NCBI GenBank assembly: GCA_033725935.1
Contig: MU867067.1
Location: 62,001 to 126,000, forward strand
DNA length: 64,000 nt
Direction of reading: 5' to 3'
Origin: Cladorrhinum sp. PSN259
Lineage: Eukaryota > Ascomycota > Sordariomycetes > Sordariales > Podosporaceae
The translations under genes were made by a program, and so were the position numbers. The notes beneath the pieces were generated by a model, which was given only the letters and a program-made list of their open reading frames with translations, was not told where the DNA came from and did not search any database. Positions 1-11,618 of the stretch are shown here, in pieces; position 1 is the stretch's first letter; the number at the start of each line of letters is the position of its first letter.

Positions 1-182
1 AACTAGAGAAGATCAACCGCCTTGGTCAACAGGAATGCCATTCACTGCGAACAAAGCAGTGGATTCGACACATTTTAGTGGCCATTCAAAGACACAAAGA
101 GACAAGCGTATATATGACATCCACCCATACAACCTCCATCCACAGATCATCGGTTTTCTCTCTCCCTCCCTCACTCACTCCT

Positions 183-3095
183 TCATTCGTCATCATCATC
201 ACTCTGCCACGCACCAAGACTGATAATCCCATCACTCAAAACTTCAACCTGCACCCCGCCACCTCCACCTCCACCTCTTTGCTCTGTTCCCTCACCTCCC
301 ATCTGCTCCAAAACAACCCACAACCCCTTCCCATTACCTCGTCTCCTCACAGTCTCAGGGTCCACGTCAACCTCGTCTGTCCTCAAGCCCAAACTGGCGT
401 CCGCAAACTCTCCTTCTCTCGAAACGGCCAGCACAGATTTATGCGGTCCCATGCCCAGTTCCAGACTGATTCTCAACGTAGCTTTACTGGAAGCAGAAGA
501 TCTAGCGATCGCATTAAGTCGAACCAGTCTCGGAATGCTGAGGGGAGCACGTAATTTCTTGCTGCCTCCCGTGAACGTGGCGAGCGGCAAAGCGGTGCGT
601 AACTTCCCTGCTGAGTCGGACGGGACTGGTGAGAGTTTGATAGACGGTAAGGATGACGAGACGACTAAGGAGAAATTGGATAATTGGCCTGGTTCAAAGG
701 TGCTGAGTACGATTGTATACGTGCCGGCATCGATTTGAGGGATGGAAAGGTAGTTACAGCCGCGCTGATATTCTGGCGAGGAAGCCAAAATATCACGACC
801 GGTTACAGAAATCTGTCGTTGGTTACCGGAGTTGAACAGGATTGAGATATGGATCGGTAAATCGCGGTGAGGAGTGCTGAGAAGGAGGGATAAAGCGGTA
901 GGACGCGGGATTGTAAGCGAGTATTGAGGGTTCAGAGAGTAAGTAGGATGGACTGCTGAGCCTCCCGCGGTGCGACGAGTCCAGCTACCCGTTATTGTTT
1001 GAGAATGTGGAAGTGGGGGAGGAGCAGGAGAGATGGTTAGGGGCTCTGAGGAGAAGAATGATAAGGAAAACGAGTACTTGGGTAAGGGTAGCTCTCCTTG
1101 AGCTACGACAAGGGTCTGCGGAACATTGGGTGCTGGGGTGTACCGAAGTAACGTGTTTGGGCTGTCGACGTAGGGCCCTTGGACAAGGCAGCGCTGGGAT
1201 TCGGGAAGTGGCACTCGGGTACCAGGCGGTGAGGTGACGAATATTGAGAGGGACATGTAGCCGAGCTGCTTGGAGACGTGGGCAAGGGATGATGCAGTTG
1301 CGTAATGATCTTTTTGGGCTTTGCGCTCACGGAGAATATCGAGCTCGCCGTCTTGCCAGTGACGGTTGAGGAGAACCCAAATAGGACTGCGGGACGGGGA
1401 GAGAATGCTGTATTGTGGGTTGTTTGTGAAGACAAGCTCCTCGGTTGCGTCTGACATCTCCCAGACGAAGTGGTGGTCCTGTCGGTGGGCGAAAATGGCT
1501 GGATTCCAGTTCACATAGAGTGAATCGAAATGCTGTAGGACATCTTCAAAGGCCATCCAAAACTTGTTGGACGTATTATCTGCAGTTTCCCCGACGGTAT
1601 GGACTTTGAGCGTTGCAGATGACCCGACGCCAGTCCATACCATGCTATCACACCATGGGTTCTTGATCAGGAGAAGTCGACTATCACCGTCCATTTTGAG
1701 GTCGAGGACTGCATAGTCGTGTTCTCGAACCAAGCCTAATGCCTTTTCCTCTTCAGGCTGGATATTACCGGTGCCCAGGGTAAGTATAGCATGTCCCTCA
1801 TCATATGCTTGCTTTAATCTGTTCCATGTTTGGTCTAGTTCTATATCGTCGCTATGACGGGTTAGGGCGCTCCCTAGCAGAATTCAGGACGTAATTTGGC
1901 GTACCTTTGGAGGAATATTTGTTCTGGAATCCAACCAGTCAAGACGTGTAAGTCTGTTCCCGAGTTGCTGCCCGGGAAATCATAGCCTCCACGTATCTTC
2001 AAATATGCCTTTTCTACAAGAGCTGGCCAGAGAAGACTGGGGTTGCGTTTGTCGACCACGTATAAGGTTCGGTCAGTGGTGGTCGCAGGGAGTCGATCAT
2101 CTATCACGACTTGACGCCAACTTCCATTAAAATTCATACGAAAGATATATTTCCCATTTCTGGAGACTTTGGGTCGGAGTGCCTCATGATCGAAAGGGTG
2201 GATCAGCGATGCGAGTAGCTACATCATCAATGTTAGCTATTTTACCCCTGAATCCGCAGTAGGTAAGTTGGCAAGATGCTGCTCACTGGTCCTTTGGCAG
2301 AAGTAAAATGACGGGCTGCAGCACACAGGCTAGCCACGACAGAACAGTCTGTTGCCAAATCTTGTGCTAGGTCGATTTCGGATTTCGCAATCATCAGGTG
2401 ATCCGGGTTTTGCTCTTCCTCAACATGGTCATCACTACCACCTGCTTTCAGAGTTCCTGGCACCAGTTCTGATGGTCTTTTCCAGCCATCAAATATGACT
2501 TTTTGCTCTGGTGACAGAGAAAATTCTGAGGGGTCACTTTTGATCCCATTCACCGGTTAGCACCGCCTTTCCCTCATGCGGGTTGCCAAACAGTTTGATG
2601 AGGCGCATCAAGCACGCACATGTAAGCGTCACCATTGACACCAGGGTCCGTGAAGGTTTTGGGGTCAGGATTCGAGTCCCATGGTGGAAAGATATTTCCG
2701 TGAAGACGAGAAGCTTTCAAGATGATGGTCTTCTCGGCCGTCGTCAGGGTGCGGGTGGACTCGGGCACGGGTAGACGGGAAGCGGCAGCAGCGTTTTTGG
2801 CGTTTGCTTTGAGACGCTCTCCGAGTCCGATCAACTCGGCGCACTTGCGGCTGAGACGAGATCGATCAGCTGGCGTCTTTGCCTTGGCAGCAGCCTGCAT
2901 GTACAGTTCGGCAGCGGCGATGGCATGCTTCAACGCCTCTGATCCGCGGGCCTGTCCCAAAAGGCGCTCATGTTCCTGGGTTCAGGTTAGATTTGGAAGC
3001 AACGCAACCCCTGCCATATACCACCGAGTCATGGATATGGTGGTGTTTGGGCGGCAGATGGGGTAGTCTCAGCTCACCAAGGCTTGAGCCTCCAT
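183..3095 (-). CDS. palB: Calpain-like cysteine protease PalB/RIM13 (alkaline pH signalling)
   Basis: Five exons: complement(183..1851, 1905..2218, 2287..2536, 2620..2975, 3078..3095), 868 aa. The first coding exon is only 18 nt (MEAQAL) and splices to EHERLLGQAR. Seen: an N-terminal helical MIT domain (about residues 1-75), then a calpain catalytic core with Cys in DLATDCSVVAS (about C189), His in REHDYAV (about H357) and Asn in IKNPW (about N377), followed by a long beta-rich C-terminal half resembling the C2-like domains of this family. Known: PalB/Rim13 works at ESCRT-III/Vps32 platforms on endosomes and is required for proteolytic activation of the PacC/Rim101 transcription factor at alkaline pH. 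The exon 2-3 junction is the least certain; a donor at the GTGTCA about 20 nt upstream of the one chosen would also keep frame. The start is the only ATG joined in frame to the MIT domain. It diverges from ANT1. Confidence 0.93.
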
Positions 3096-4511
3096 AGGTG
3101 TTTTACACAAACAAGGGGCAGACTCTAGATCCAAAGCGTCCTTTCAAAGGGGGGAGAGATGGAAAGAAACTTGGGTGACCGGTTCAACGGTTGCACTAGC
3201 GCACAATAAGTAACAAGTTGAGTTGCGTGTGTACTAGTATTACCCGTGTCGTCGAGCTGAGTTCGAGTCGAGGCCAAAAGATCGCCAAGGCTTGTCAATG
3301 CCCAATCACCTGCGATCTTTCGATGTCGAGATCTGTGACGGCTCCGAACTGTTGCAGTCGGACTGCCTTGTGGGGCATGGTTGATAACGCGGGGGGTTTC
3401 GGTTCTCTCTGCCCTTTTTTTGGTGGCTGCATGTTCCCTGAATGCGAATTGGTACCTGCCGCACACCTGCACTCCACAGAAGGTCTATCTCACGCGACTT
3501 CCTCCCAACTAGAATTCCCTGAAACTTGCAGTCGGCCGAGAGGAACACAAAGAACCCAGACTGGTACTTGATTTCCTAATCCCTGATTCCCTCAAATCAT
3601 CAAGTCCATCGTCGTCGACTCTCCATGCGTTATTACTGTTTCCAAACCCAACTCCGGACCGCTGTTTCGTTTCACTCACACCCCAAAGAATCCTCGACGG
3701 GCAATCCTGGATTTGCTGGGTTGCTCGGCTTGTTCCGACTGGCGGGGGGCTGTCAATGACGATTCCCTGTCTTAAGGGGAGCGATTCATCAGCGATGCGG
3801 TCATGAGTCGCTTCTTTTGTTTTTGGAGGTGTCAAAAGGAGACTCGAATTTGTGTCCCATTGTCCATCTCCCATCCAAGAATGCGGGCCAATGGATGCTC
3901 TTTAGAAAACTGTCTGCCGTGTTTGCGATAGTGCAACATTACCCCGAAGCAATCAGCACCACCCACAGCACCGACCGCGCAGCCGAGGTAATCCGGTACC
4001 ATCGGTTATCGATATCACGAGCAGGAAACGCTGAGAAGGCCCCCGCGCGAATCCACCGCACCTCCGGAGCAACGATTTGCACCTCGGCGGTCCCAAAAGA
4101 CGAGATCCTGCACTGGACCCCGTCCCCTATCTAGTAGTACCGGTTTCCCGGTCGTCATTCCTCATCTGGGGAAGTCTTGTAATTGCGTGCGCATTCCCAA
4201 GAGTCGTATATTTTCCCCTCCTCTGCACTTCCTTCCCTTCTCTCACTAGTTTGTTGGTGATTGATTTCCTGTTCGTCGTGATTCCTTGTCGGTTCTAAGA
4301 AGTGAGTGCGTCGAGGTACATATACTGAGTTCCCTGCCGTCTGCGGTCTGCCGTCATCAGTGGGGGTGATTTAACCGGCCGGCACTTCGACACTTTCATC
4401 TCTGGCGTTTCCACCTCCGATCGCGACCGCAATTCACGAAACCCCGAAGCCGCATCCCGGACTGTAGAGACGCCCTTGACGGCGCGCTGGGAGGACTAGT
4501 ACTCCAGAGTG
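3096..4511. other. Divergent intergenic region palB/ANT1
   Basis: About 1.4 kb between two divergent genes, so it holds both promoters and leaders. No reading frame here looks conserved. It contains one CCGAGG and one CCTCGG hexamer, described separately. No RNA gene was recognised. Confidence 0.6.
3983..4087. promoter_or_regulatory. CCGAGG (3983-3988) and CCTCGG (4082-4087) motifs upstream of ANT1
   Basis: Two copies of the same hexamer in opposite orientation, about 425-530 bp before the ANT1 start codon. CCTCGG/CCGAGG is the known core recognised by the fungal FarA/FarB (CTF1) Zn2Cys6 activators of fatty-acid and peroxisomal genes. A hexamer of this kind occurs about once per 2 kb by chance, so the assignment is inference. 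Confidence 0.35.
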
Positions 4512-5704
4512 ATGGCCGCACAGTCGAAGCCCGTCCCAATCGGGCCCTGGGGGAAAGCAACCGCTGGCGCTGCTGGTGCAGTTTTCGCCAACACGCTGGT
4601 GTACCCCTTGGATCTGTATGTGAAGTTGGGATTGCGCTTTTGAAATGACCAGTAGCTAATACAATGTGTCCGCGCTAGTGTCAAGACGAAGCTACAAGTT
4701 CAAGTAAAGCGAAACGACGCAGCAAAGACAGGCTCCGAGTCTGACGACGTACATTACAAGTCGACATGGGACGCGATCAGCAAGATCAGCTCCGCTGAGG
4801 GTATCTCGGGCCTCTATGCTGGCATTGGCGGCTCGCTCCTTGGTGTTGCTTCAACAAACTTTGCCTATTTCTACTGGTATTCCGTTGTTCGGACTATGTG
4901 GATCAAGTACGCCAATATCAAGGGCCAACCCTCGACGGTTACTGAATTGTCTATTGGCGCTGTCGCAGGCGCGCTTGCTCAGCTTTTTACCATCCCGGTT
5001 GCCGTCATTACAACTCGGCAGCAAACGCAGTCCAAGGAGGATAGAAAGGGATTTTTCGATACTGCACGGGAGGTTATCGATGGCGAGGACGGCATTAGCG
5101 GCCTCTGGAGAGGACTCAAGGCCAGTCTGGTGCTGGTTATCAACCCCTCTATCACATATGGTGCCTATGAGAGGTTAAAGGATACCCTTTACCCTGGAAA
5201 GAAGACTCTGTCTCCATGGGAGGCATTTGGTAAGCTTCCACAACAGCGAGAACGACGAGGAGAATGCTGATGTATTGTTTTAGCCTGCGGTGCCATGTCC
5301 AAGGCGCTGGCCACGATTGTCACCCAGCCCCTGATCGTTGCAAAGGTGGGCTTGCAGTCCAAGCCACCCCCGGCACGGAATGGAAAGCCCTTCAAAAGCT
5401 TCGTTGAGGTGATGCAGTTCATCATCGAGCATGAAGGAGCCCTGGGACTTTTCAAGGGCATTGGACCCCAAATCATGAAGGGGTTGCTGGTCCAGGGAAT
5501 TCTGATGATGACCAAGGAACGGTATGTCCTCATCGAAGAAGAAATCTTGTTTGCCGGAAACAGTACTGACCAAATAATTGCAGTGTTGAGCTTCTTTTCA
5601 TTCTCTTCATCCGCTATATCCAGCTCGTGCGGTCTCGGCAACTCAGGAGATCTGCCGACTTGGTTGCTGCCGCAAAGCTGGCTGCCCCATTGACCGTTAA
5701 ATAA
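4512..5704 (+). CDS. ANT1: Peroxisomal adenine nucleotide transporter (mitochondrial carrier family, Ant1/PMP47 type)
   Basis: Four exons: join(4512..4615, 4679..5229, 5284..5521, 5584..5704), 337 aa. Three mitochondrial-carrier repeats are visible. The first has YPLDLVKTKLQ, split by intron 1. The second has a diverged signature, IPVAVITTRQQ. The third has TQPLIVAKVGLQ. Each is followed by an acidic/glycine stretch such as EGISGLYAGIGGSLLG. The short basic C-terminus lacks a PTS1, as expected for a membrane protein. Known: Ant1/PMP47 proteins exchange ATP for AMP across the peroxisomal membrane to feed acyl-CoA synthetase for medium-chain beta-oxidation. The start ATG is followed directly by the first transmembrane helix. 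An AATAAA lies at 5855-5860, about 150 nt past the stop. Substrate assignment is by family resemblance. Confidence 0.92.
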
Positions 5705-6159
5705 ATCGCAAGCGCTGCTTTACTACCCTCCTGGACATTTTAGACATGCAATCTCGCCTTTTGAATATCAAGCATAGAGAATGCGAGAAGAACCTGTACA
5801 TATTATATCGTGAGAGATTGATGCAAGTTTAGGGGTTCTTATTTTCGAATAATGAATAAAGTAAATGAAACTCAAAAATAAACGAAAGAGAGAGAGAGAT
5901 CACGATGTCCATGGAAGAATGACCCTGCAATAATGTAACATACACTGTAATCTTACAAGTCTGGGTGGTGCAAAATTACACGTTTACGACTCTTTTTGTT
6001 ATCAGCCACACAAAGCCCGCACCAGCCACAGCCCCGAATTTAGGGCAGTCAAATTTCCCTTCCACTTTTTGTGCGCGGAGCTCCCCTCTTGGTCGTGATA
6101 CCAGCAACCGACTTCTCAGACTTCAGAAATCGCCTCATTCAGAGTCGAAATCAGTCGCA
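5705..6159. other. ANT1 3' region and eL29 promoter
   Basis: 455 bp. It includes a short GA run near 5885-5900, an AATAAA at 5855-5860 and the leader of the ribosomal protein gene. No gene is seen. Confidence 0.6.
6040..6045 (+). promoter_or_regulatory. TTAGGG element upstream of eL29
   Basis: TTAGGG lies about 115 bp before the eL29 start codon. Telomere-repeat-like sites bound by Tbf1 drive ribosomal protein genes in several ascomycetes. A single 6-mer is weak evidence. Confidence 0.3.
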
Positions 6160-6609
6160 ATGGCCAGTATGTTGAGTCTCCGCCATTTATGTGAAATATT
6201 CATTTCACATTTCTCGAAGATGAAGCAAAAATACTGACCAAACTTTCCAGAGTCTAAGAACTCGTCTCAGCACAACCAGTCGCGCAAGGCGCACCGGAAC
6301 GGGTACGCCAAATCGAAGATGCAGCCGACGATGCATTCAAATTGCTAACATAAAGACACAACTACAGTATCAAGAAGCCTAAGACTTCCAGATACCCCTC
6401 CCTCAAGGGTACCGACTCCAAGTTCCGGAGAAACCACAGACATGCTCTCAAGGGCACCCAGAAGGCTCTGGTACGAATACACCCCCTCCATCGATCTTTC
6501 CGACGAATACCTTGACGACAAAGCATTCTCGAAGTAGGCACACGACTACAGTTTGCTAACACATTCTCTACAGAAGGAGTTCAAGGAGGGCAAGCGCGAG
6601 ACTGCTTAA
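6160..6609 (+). CDS. RPL29: 60S ribosomal protein eL29
   Basis: Four exons: join(6160..6166, 6251..6302, 6368..6470, 6574..6609), giving a 65-aa very basic protein beginning MAKSKNSSQHNQSRKAHRNG. The N-terminus matches eL29 (Asn/Gln/His-rich followed by KAHRNGIKKP), and the remainder (KFRRNHRHALKGTQKAL) fits the family. Length is close to the roughly 60 aa of yeast. The first coding exon is 7 nt (ATGGCCA), a common arrangement in ribosomal protein genes. The protein sits on the solvent side of the large subunit. The coding sequence is split over four small exons, so simple ORF searches miss it. Confidence 0.96.
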
Positions 6610-7476
6610 ATTTCTTGTTTTTGAGCGCGGTTGGGGAAGACAGACCATCTTCGGACATGACCTTAACGAAGGGATACGGTGACTTGGACAGCACCGCTAC
6701 TGGGCCGGCTTTTCAAGGTGTTATCTAGGGCGTCATTTCATCAACCAAAACGAAAATTCATTGAACTCATGGGGAAGAGGCGGACCCGACCTCTTGGATG
6801 AGAAGGGGTGCACGCAGTTCCCTCGTGGTGACGGGTGACCATTGACGACGATGGCGATTCTCGACGACGAGCCGATTTGAACGACTTACGCCAATCATAT
6901 CACTTCCGCCATTCACCTACTCCCCAGCAACTTTCATTTCCAAATTCCAGCTTTCCCAATTCTCGTCCACTCAAACGTACGTTGCGAGGAAACTCTAGAC
7001 GAACGTGAAACGGCATTAGTGTGTACAGCTCAGAGTTATCTCCCGTGCTCTTCTGCTGAAGGATTATTCTTCGTGCCAAGAACAATTGCCTTGCTATTAC
7101 CAAACACCTGTGTCTTATACTCTCGAAAGACTTTGTGGGTGCATGAAAGCAAGGCTACATATATTCCCAATTCCTATATCCTGCGCTGATTCCCTGATCC
7201 TCTGATCCTCTGCTCTATGCCTGACTCTTGGAATAATGTTTCTCTAACAGAACAGAAACCATCAAGTGGTCGGTCCTTGTGCATTGTCTCTTCCGATTGG
7301 CACATGCCGCAAAGTGGCTTGGGCGGTGACCACCGCAGCCGCCAGGCGCTTGGTGAGCAACTCTATCTCCAACCTAAGCCAGAGTGTTTGTTCTAGTTAA
7401 GGCGGCGGCACATACCGTAGATATATTGAAAATACCACTTGGCTTTCGCACACAGTACCACATGGCTTATTCCCTC

Positions 7477-7490
7477 GTGTGTGTGTGTGT
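7477..7490. repeat. (GT)7 microsatellite
   Basis: Seven uninterrupted GT units in non-coding DNA between eL29 and VTS1. Confidence 0.9.
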
Positions 7491-9190
7491 CAACTTTGCC
7501 ACATTTGTGCATGCTTGGGCTGTTTGATAATCGGGCGGAGAAATCATTTTATGTCAGATTTGAGAGAGATTCCTATTTTGGTAAATAAGTCGAGAGAGAT
7601 GTAGTACGAATCACCAACTGTGTGGCGAGAAAATGACAATAATGTACGGACAATAGAAGACAAATGATAGCGGAAGTCAACAATGATGCTAAAGAAACCG
7701 GCCGACTTTGAGTATAATATCCAACGTTTGGCTCCTTGTTGGGGTCTAGAGTTTAAAATGGGCTGGAGAGTGATCGTCCAAATGTTTCTTCTGCTCACAC
7801 TTTGTTTTTTTCGGCTTCGGAAGCCGATAAGCGTTGAGGAAAAGGGAGGGTGATGGGTGGTGGGATGGAGGGGGCCGTGCTTTTACGAAGCGGCGCTGCA
7901 ACACACAAGTCTGGTCTCTGGGTTGCTGTTGGCGGGGTGGACTTTCTTAGCGGGAAGCACACTTCCATTGAGCCCCCCTTCGACCCCACTGACCCCTTTT
8001 TGCCCTTCCGCCGTCGTCCAAAGAATTGATGGAACGACATCCATCAAAGGCTGAATTGAGGAGTGTTGGCCTCCCCTTGCGGACGGGAGTACTACTGCGT
8101 ACATAGAATCTGTAACCTAATGCAACACGCTTGATGGGGTCCAGAAACTCTGAGTATGATGAGGATGGATACACAAAGATATACTCGGGGTTCTACTAAA
8201 GCGGAATTTGCTCTCTTAGTCGACTGTTCCAGGTTTCCGAATGGAGGAAATCGGAAGCGCCGGGGGTGTAGGTATTATCCAAGTGAGAGAACTGTGGAGG
8301 AAGGCAACTGGAAGCGTCGGTGGAGGACGTTTCAACGGTTCCTGGTCAGCTCTAGGCTCTACCTAGCCCCGGACCCTCAGCAGGGCAGGTGGTGGTTGCA
8401 GCTGTTTGAGGGAAGAATTGTTAGGGCGTTTTAGCGCTGAAGTGGGCTGTCTCCCTTTTATAGTACAGTCTTGGCTCTGCCGCTCCAACACGGGGCATCT
8501 GTCCCGTGTCGTCGTCTCGTCTTTGCCTTGTCTCTTTTTATGTTTGGCATTGCTTTTGCAATTCACAACCTGAACGTTTTTCCTCTCCTCCCCCCCTGCA
8601 ACCTCTTGTTCCCTCCATCAGGTTGTTTCCTCCCCCTCACTCTCTTCCTCCATTCTTGTATTGTCGTTCTCGTCGTTGTTGTCGCCGCAGTCGTCGTCCG
8701 TTTCCCCGTCCTCCTGGAAATCAACTTTCCCTCGCGTTTCTGCTGGGCCAAGTGGTTTTCTTTTACCGGTTTTCGGGTTGGTGCTTTTAATGGGTATGTC
8801 GTTCCTCTCAAAAATTTTGTTTCAAAGTGGTTTTGCGCATGGTATTGTTGGGTTGTCTGCTGCTCTCTGTTGGGGCCGATTGAAAACGAGATGAGAAATC
8901 AAGCACCACGGGCGGGACACAGAATACCTCCTTGTGAGAGATATTTTGAAGCAATCACGAAGAAGCCCTTAGTCCTCGCTGTTGCTGCAGGCAGGCTGCT
9001 TCCATCTGACAACCTCGGACCTCGCATTGAGCAGGTGCACCTGCATGCTCCGTTCTGTTGGGCGGTTGAGCCTCGTCAGGACGCTTACCACACAGCCGCA
9101 CCCAACACATTTCATTTTCTTCTGCAGCATCACTAACCCTCCTTTTCCAACCTCCACAGCTCGCGCGGCCTAAACGCCTCTTCTTTCTCG

Positions 9191-9295
9191 CGAAAGTTTT
9201 CGATACCTCCTTTGAGGCCAGCGGGACACTGCAGGAGCTTTCGAAAGTCTTCGCGCCTTTTCGTACCCTCTCTTCGAAAAAACGACTTCGAAAGT
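9191..9295. repeat. Cluster of TTCGAA-centred palindromes upstream of VTS1
   Basis: CGAAA-GT-TTTCG at 9191-9202, a perfect 10-bp palindrome CTTTCGAAAG at 9238-9247, TTCGAA at 9273-9278 and ACTTCGAAAGT at 9285-9295. Three TTCGAA cores lie within 53 bp. The function is unknown. They lack the two-base gap between TTC and GAA expected of a heat-shock element. Confidence 0.6.
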
Positions 9296-9673
9296 CTCTC
9301 GATCCACGAGGCCTAATACCAATCACATCCCTAGCCGCCAATAATCTCTCCCATAAGCATATGCGCAGCGTCTTGGTTCGGTACGTCTAGACGGTTTCCA
9401 ATAGCATAAATCGGGGTCCTGCAAAAGATAACGAAACATTTCTCGTTCGCTTGCGCACACAGGCCGCTGATCGCCGAGACGCTTGCTAACTCGGCCACAG
9501 CCGCGGGTCTTGTTTCATCTTCCACCGGCACCTGGCACACTGTAGCAACCATATTTTTGAGATTCATTTTTTGATTCTTTCTCTCTTTTGACCCTCTAAC
9601 CTAGAAGATTTCTCAACCCACCTACCGCCCAGGCGACCGAAGTTCGAGCCCTACTCCGGTCCCCTTTGCGGTT

Positions 9674-11618
9674 ATGCTCAATATGTCCAACATTATGAGC
9701 AATCGCAACAGCACGCCCGAGGCAAGCAATGTCTCGTCGCTGCGTCCCCCTTCGTCGCGGGCTGTCGGAGCCAACATCCGTGCCTCCGCCGACATGGCTA
9801 CTTTGACCGGGCAAGCCGCGGCCGGACGGATCCGACCTTCTTCGGACTTTTACGGCCAAGTGCAGCCGGGCCAGGGTCAGGGCAATGCCGAGCTGGATCC
9901 CCAGGATAAGTTGGCTCAGCAATGGATCGCCGACATCGACCAGTCCGAGACCACGCTCGAGGAGATGGCTGCTGCCACTCTTGACCAGGATTTCAAGGAC
10001 GAGTTGAGCGCCATTGAACAGTGGTTTCAGGTTTTGAGCGAGGCTGAGCGCACTGCTGCGCTGTATGCCTTGCTCCAGCAGACCACTCAGGTTCAGATCC
10101 GTTTCTTCATCCAGGTTCTAACGCAGATGGGCAAGAACCACCCCATGTCGGGCGTTCTCTCCCCTGCCAACTTTGACAAAGGTTTGTTTGTTCCGCCGGT
10201 TTTAGACGCTGAGCTTGGCCTGACCGTTTCGATCTCTAGATCCTATGCAAAACCGTCTGAGCGATGCTATGAATAAGCTCAACGTAGACTCGGCCCGCAA
10301 CTCGATTGCTCGTGCTAGTCCTGCCGGAGCGGTTAAGCGCCAATCTGTCCTCGACGCTAACACGATCAATGCGATGTTCCCCGACGCTGCCGCCGCCATT
10401 GCGTCTGAAAAGGCCTTGTTCACTCAGAAAACGGGCAACCCGCCTACTTCCACGAGGAACAGCATTGTGGATAACCGCAACTCCCTGGTGACTCCAACTA
10501 TTTCGGCTCCCGGTGAGGACCCCAATGCACAGAACCCTGCTTCGCCCTGGGGACCCAATGATCCGAATCGGCCCAAGTCCGCCTCGAACCAGCCACCCAT
10601 GGGCCAGTTTGTGCAGCCTCCTCCGTCGTCCGGCGCTCTGCGTTCCCCGCGTCCACCTCAGCTCTCGGGTAACCAGAATATTCAGTCCACGACGTTGAAT
10701 GCTGACAAGCCCATGGACCTCCCCCTTCTCTCGCCGTATACTGCGAGCGGTAACTGGGCTTCTATGGTCAATACCCCTATGGTGGCTACTTTTGGACAGC
10801 CCCAAGGTCACAATGCGGATATGGTTGCCAACGCCACGGCTATGAAACTTGCGGCGCTCTCGACGGTCAACAACCGCTTTGCTTTGGATGATGTTCGCAA
10901 GTACCGCCGGGCCCGCTCTAATGATGCACCTGGCGCTCCTGGACAGAACCCTCTCTCCCCTGGTCTTCCCGGCATGCCTGGCGCAATCATGATCAGTGAG
11001 CACGGAGTTGGAGCCGACCAGGTGCGGAATCAGCTTCTGAATCTGCAACAGCAGCAACAGATGAGTTTTGCTGCTCATCGGTCGCGTCCCAATTCTCCTG
11101 GCATTGCCATGCAGGGTTTTGCGCCCAACATGGCGTTTACATCTCCTCAAAACAATGGGTTCCTCAGCGCCTACGATGGCACACCTGGGCTTCTCAACAA
11201 TGGACTGGCTCCAGTGAACTTGGCTCAATTTGGATTGGGAGGACCTCATGAGGGTTACCACTCTGATCATTCCGATATGGTTCGTGGTCGCTCGCCTCGT
11301 GGTCGTAGGGGTACCTCGAAGCCCCCTGAGGATCCCACCGACCCCACTCTTCTGCAGGACATCCCGAGCTGGCTACGGAGCCTGCGGCTGCACAAGTACA
11401 CAGATAATCTCAAGGATATGAAGTGGACGGACCTTATTGAGCTGGATGATAAGCAGCTCGAGGAGCGTGGCGTCAACGCGCTGGGTGCTAGACGCAAGAT
11501 GCTCAAGGTCTTTGAGCAGGTCAAGGGTAAGCTATAAATCCAAGTATGAGTAATTTTGAGATGAAATGCTAATAATATTTCTTTTCCAGAGGCCAAGAAC
11601 GACGGAAAGATCGGCTAG
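9674..11618 (+). CDS. VTS1: VTS1-like SAM-domain RNA-binding protein
   Basis: Three exons: join(9674..10181, 10240..11526, 11590..11618), 607 aa. The N-terminal region (about residues 65-170) contains the conserved helical segment WIADIDQSETTLEEMA...LSAIEQWFQVLSEAERTAALYALLQQ seen in Vts1/Smaug-type proteins. A Pro/Asn/Gln-rich disordered middle follows. A SAM domain at about 544-600 (PSWLRSLRLHKYTDNL...LEERGVNALGARRKML) ends the protein. Known: Vts1/Smaug SAM domains bind CNGG-loop hairpins in mRNAs and recruit CCR4-NOT for deadenylation and decay. The last exon adds only nine residues. Several in-frame ATGs near the start (codons 1, 4 and 8) leave the exact N-terminus open. Confidence 0.93.

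Larger units (their letters stand above)
6610..9673. other. Long intergenic region eL29/VTS1
   Basis: About 3.06 kb without a gene I can support. It contains a (GT)7 run, pyrimidine-rich tracts at 8560-8720 and a palindrome cluster near 9190-9295. The last few hundred bases are probably the VTS1 leader. Reading frames present (for example 8471-9136) are low-complexity translations of C/T-rich DNA. Confidence 0.55.

Noticed and set aside
8471..9136. 221-codon plus-strand frame in the eL29-VTS1 gap
   Set aside because: Begins without an ATG at its 5' end and translates C/T-rich DNA into Phe/Leu/Pro/Cys-rich sequence with no domain.
9238..9295. Possible heat-shock element
   Set aside because: TTC and GAA are directly abutted rather than separated by two bases, so the HSE consensus is not met.
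10236..11270. 344-codon minus-strand open frame
   Set aside because: Antisense to VTS1 exon 2; no domain, Arg/Ser/His-rich shadow translation.
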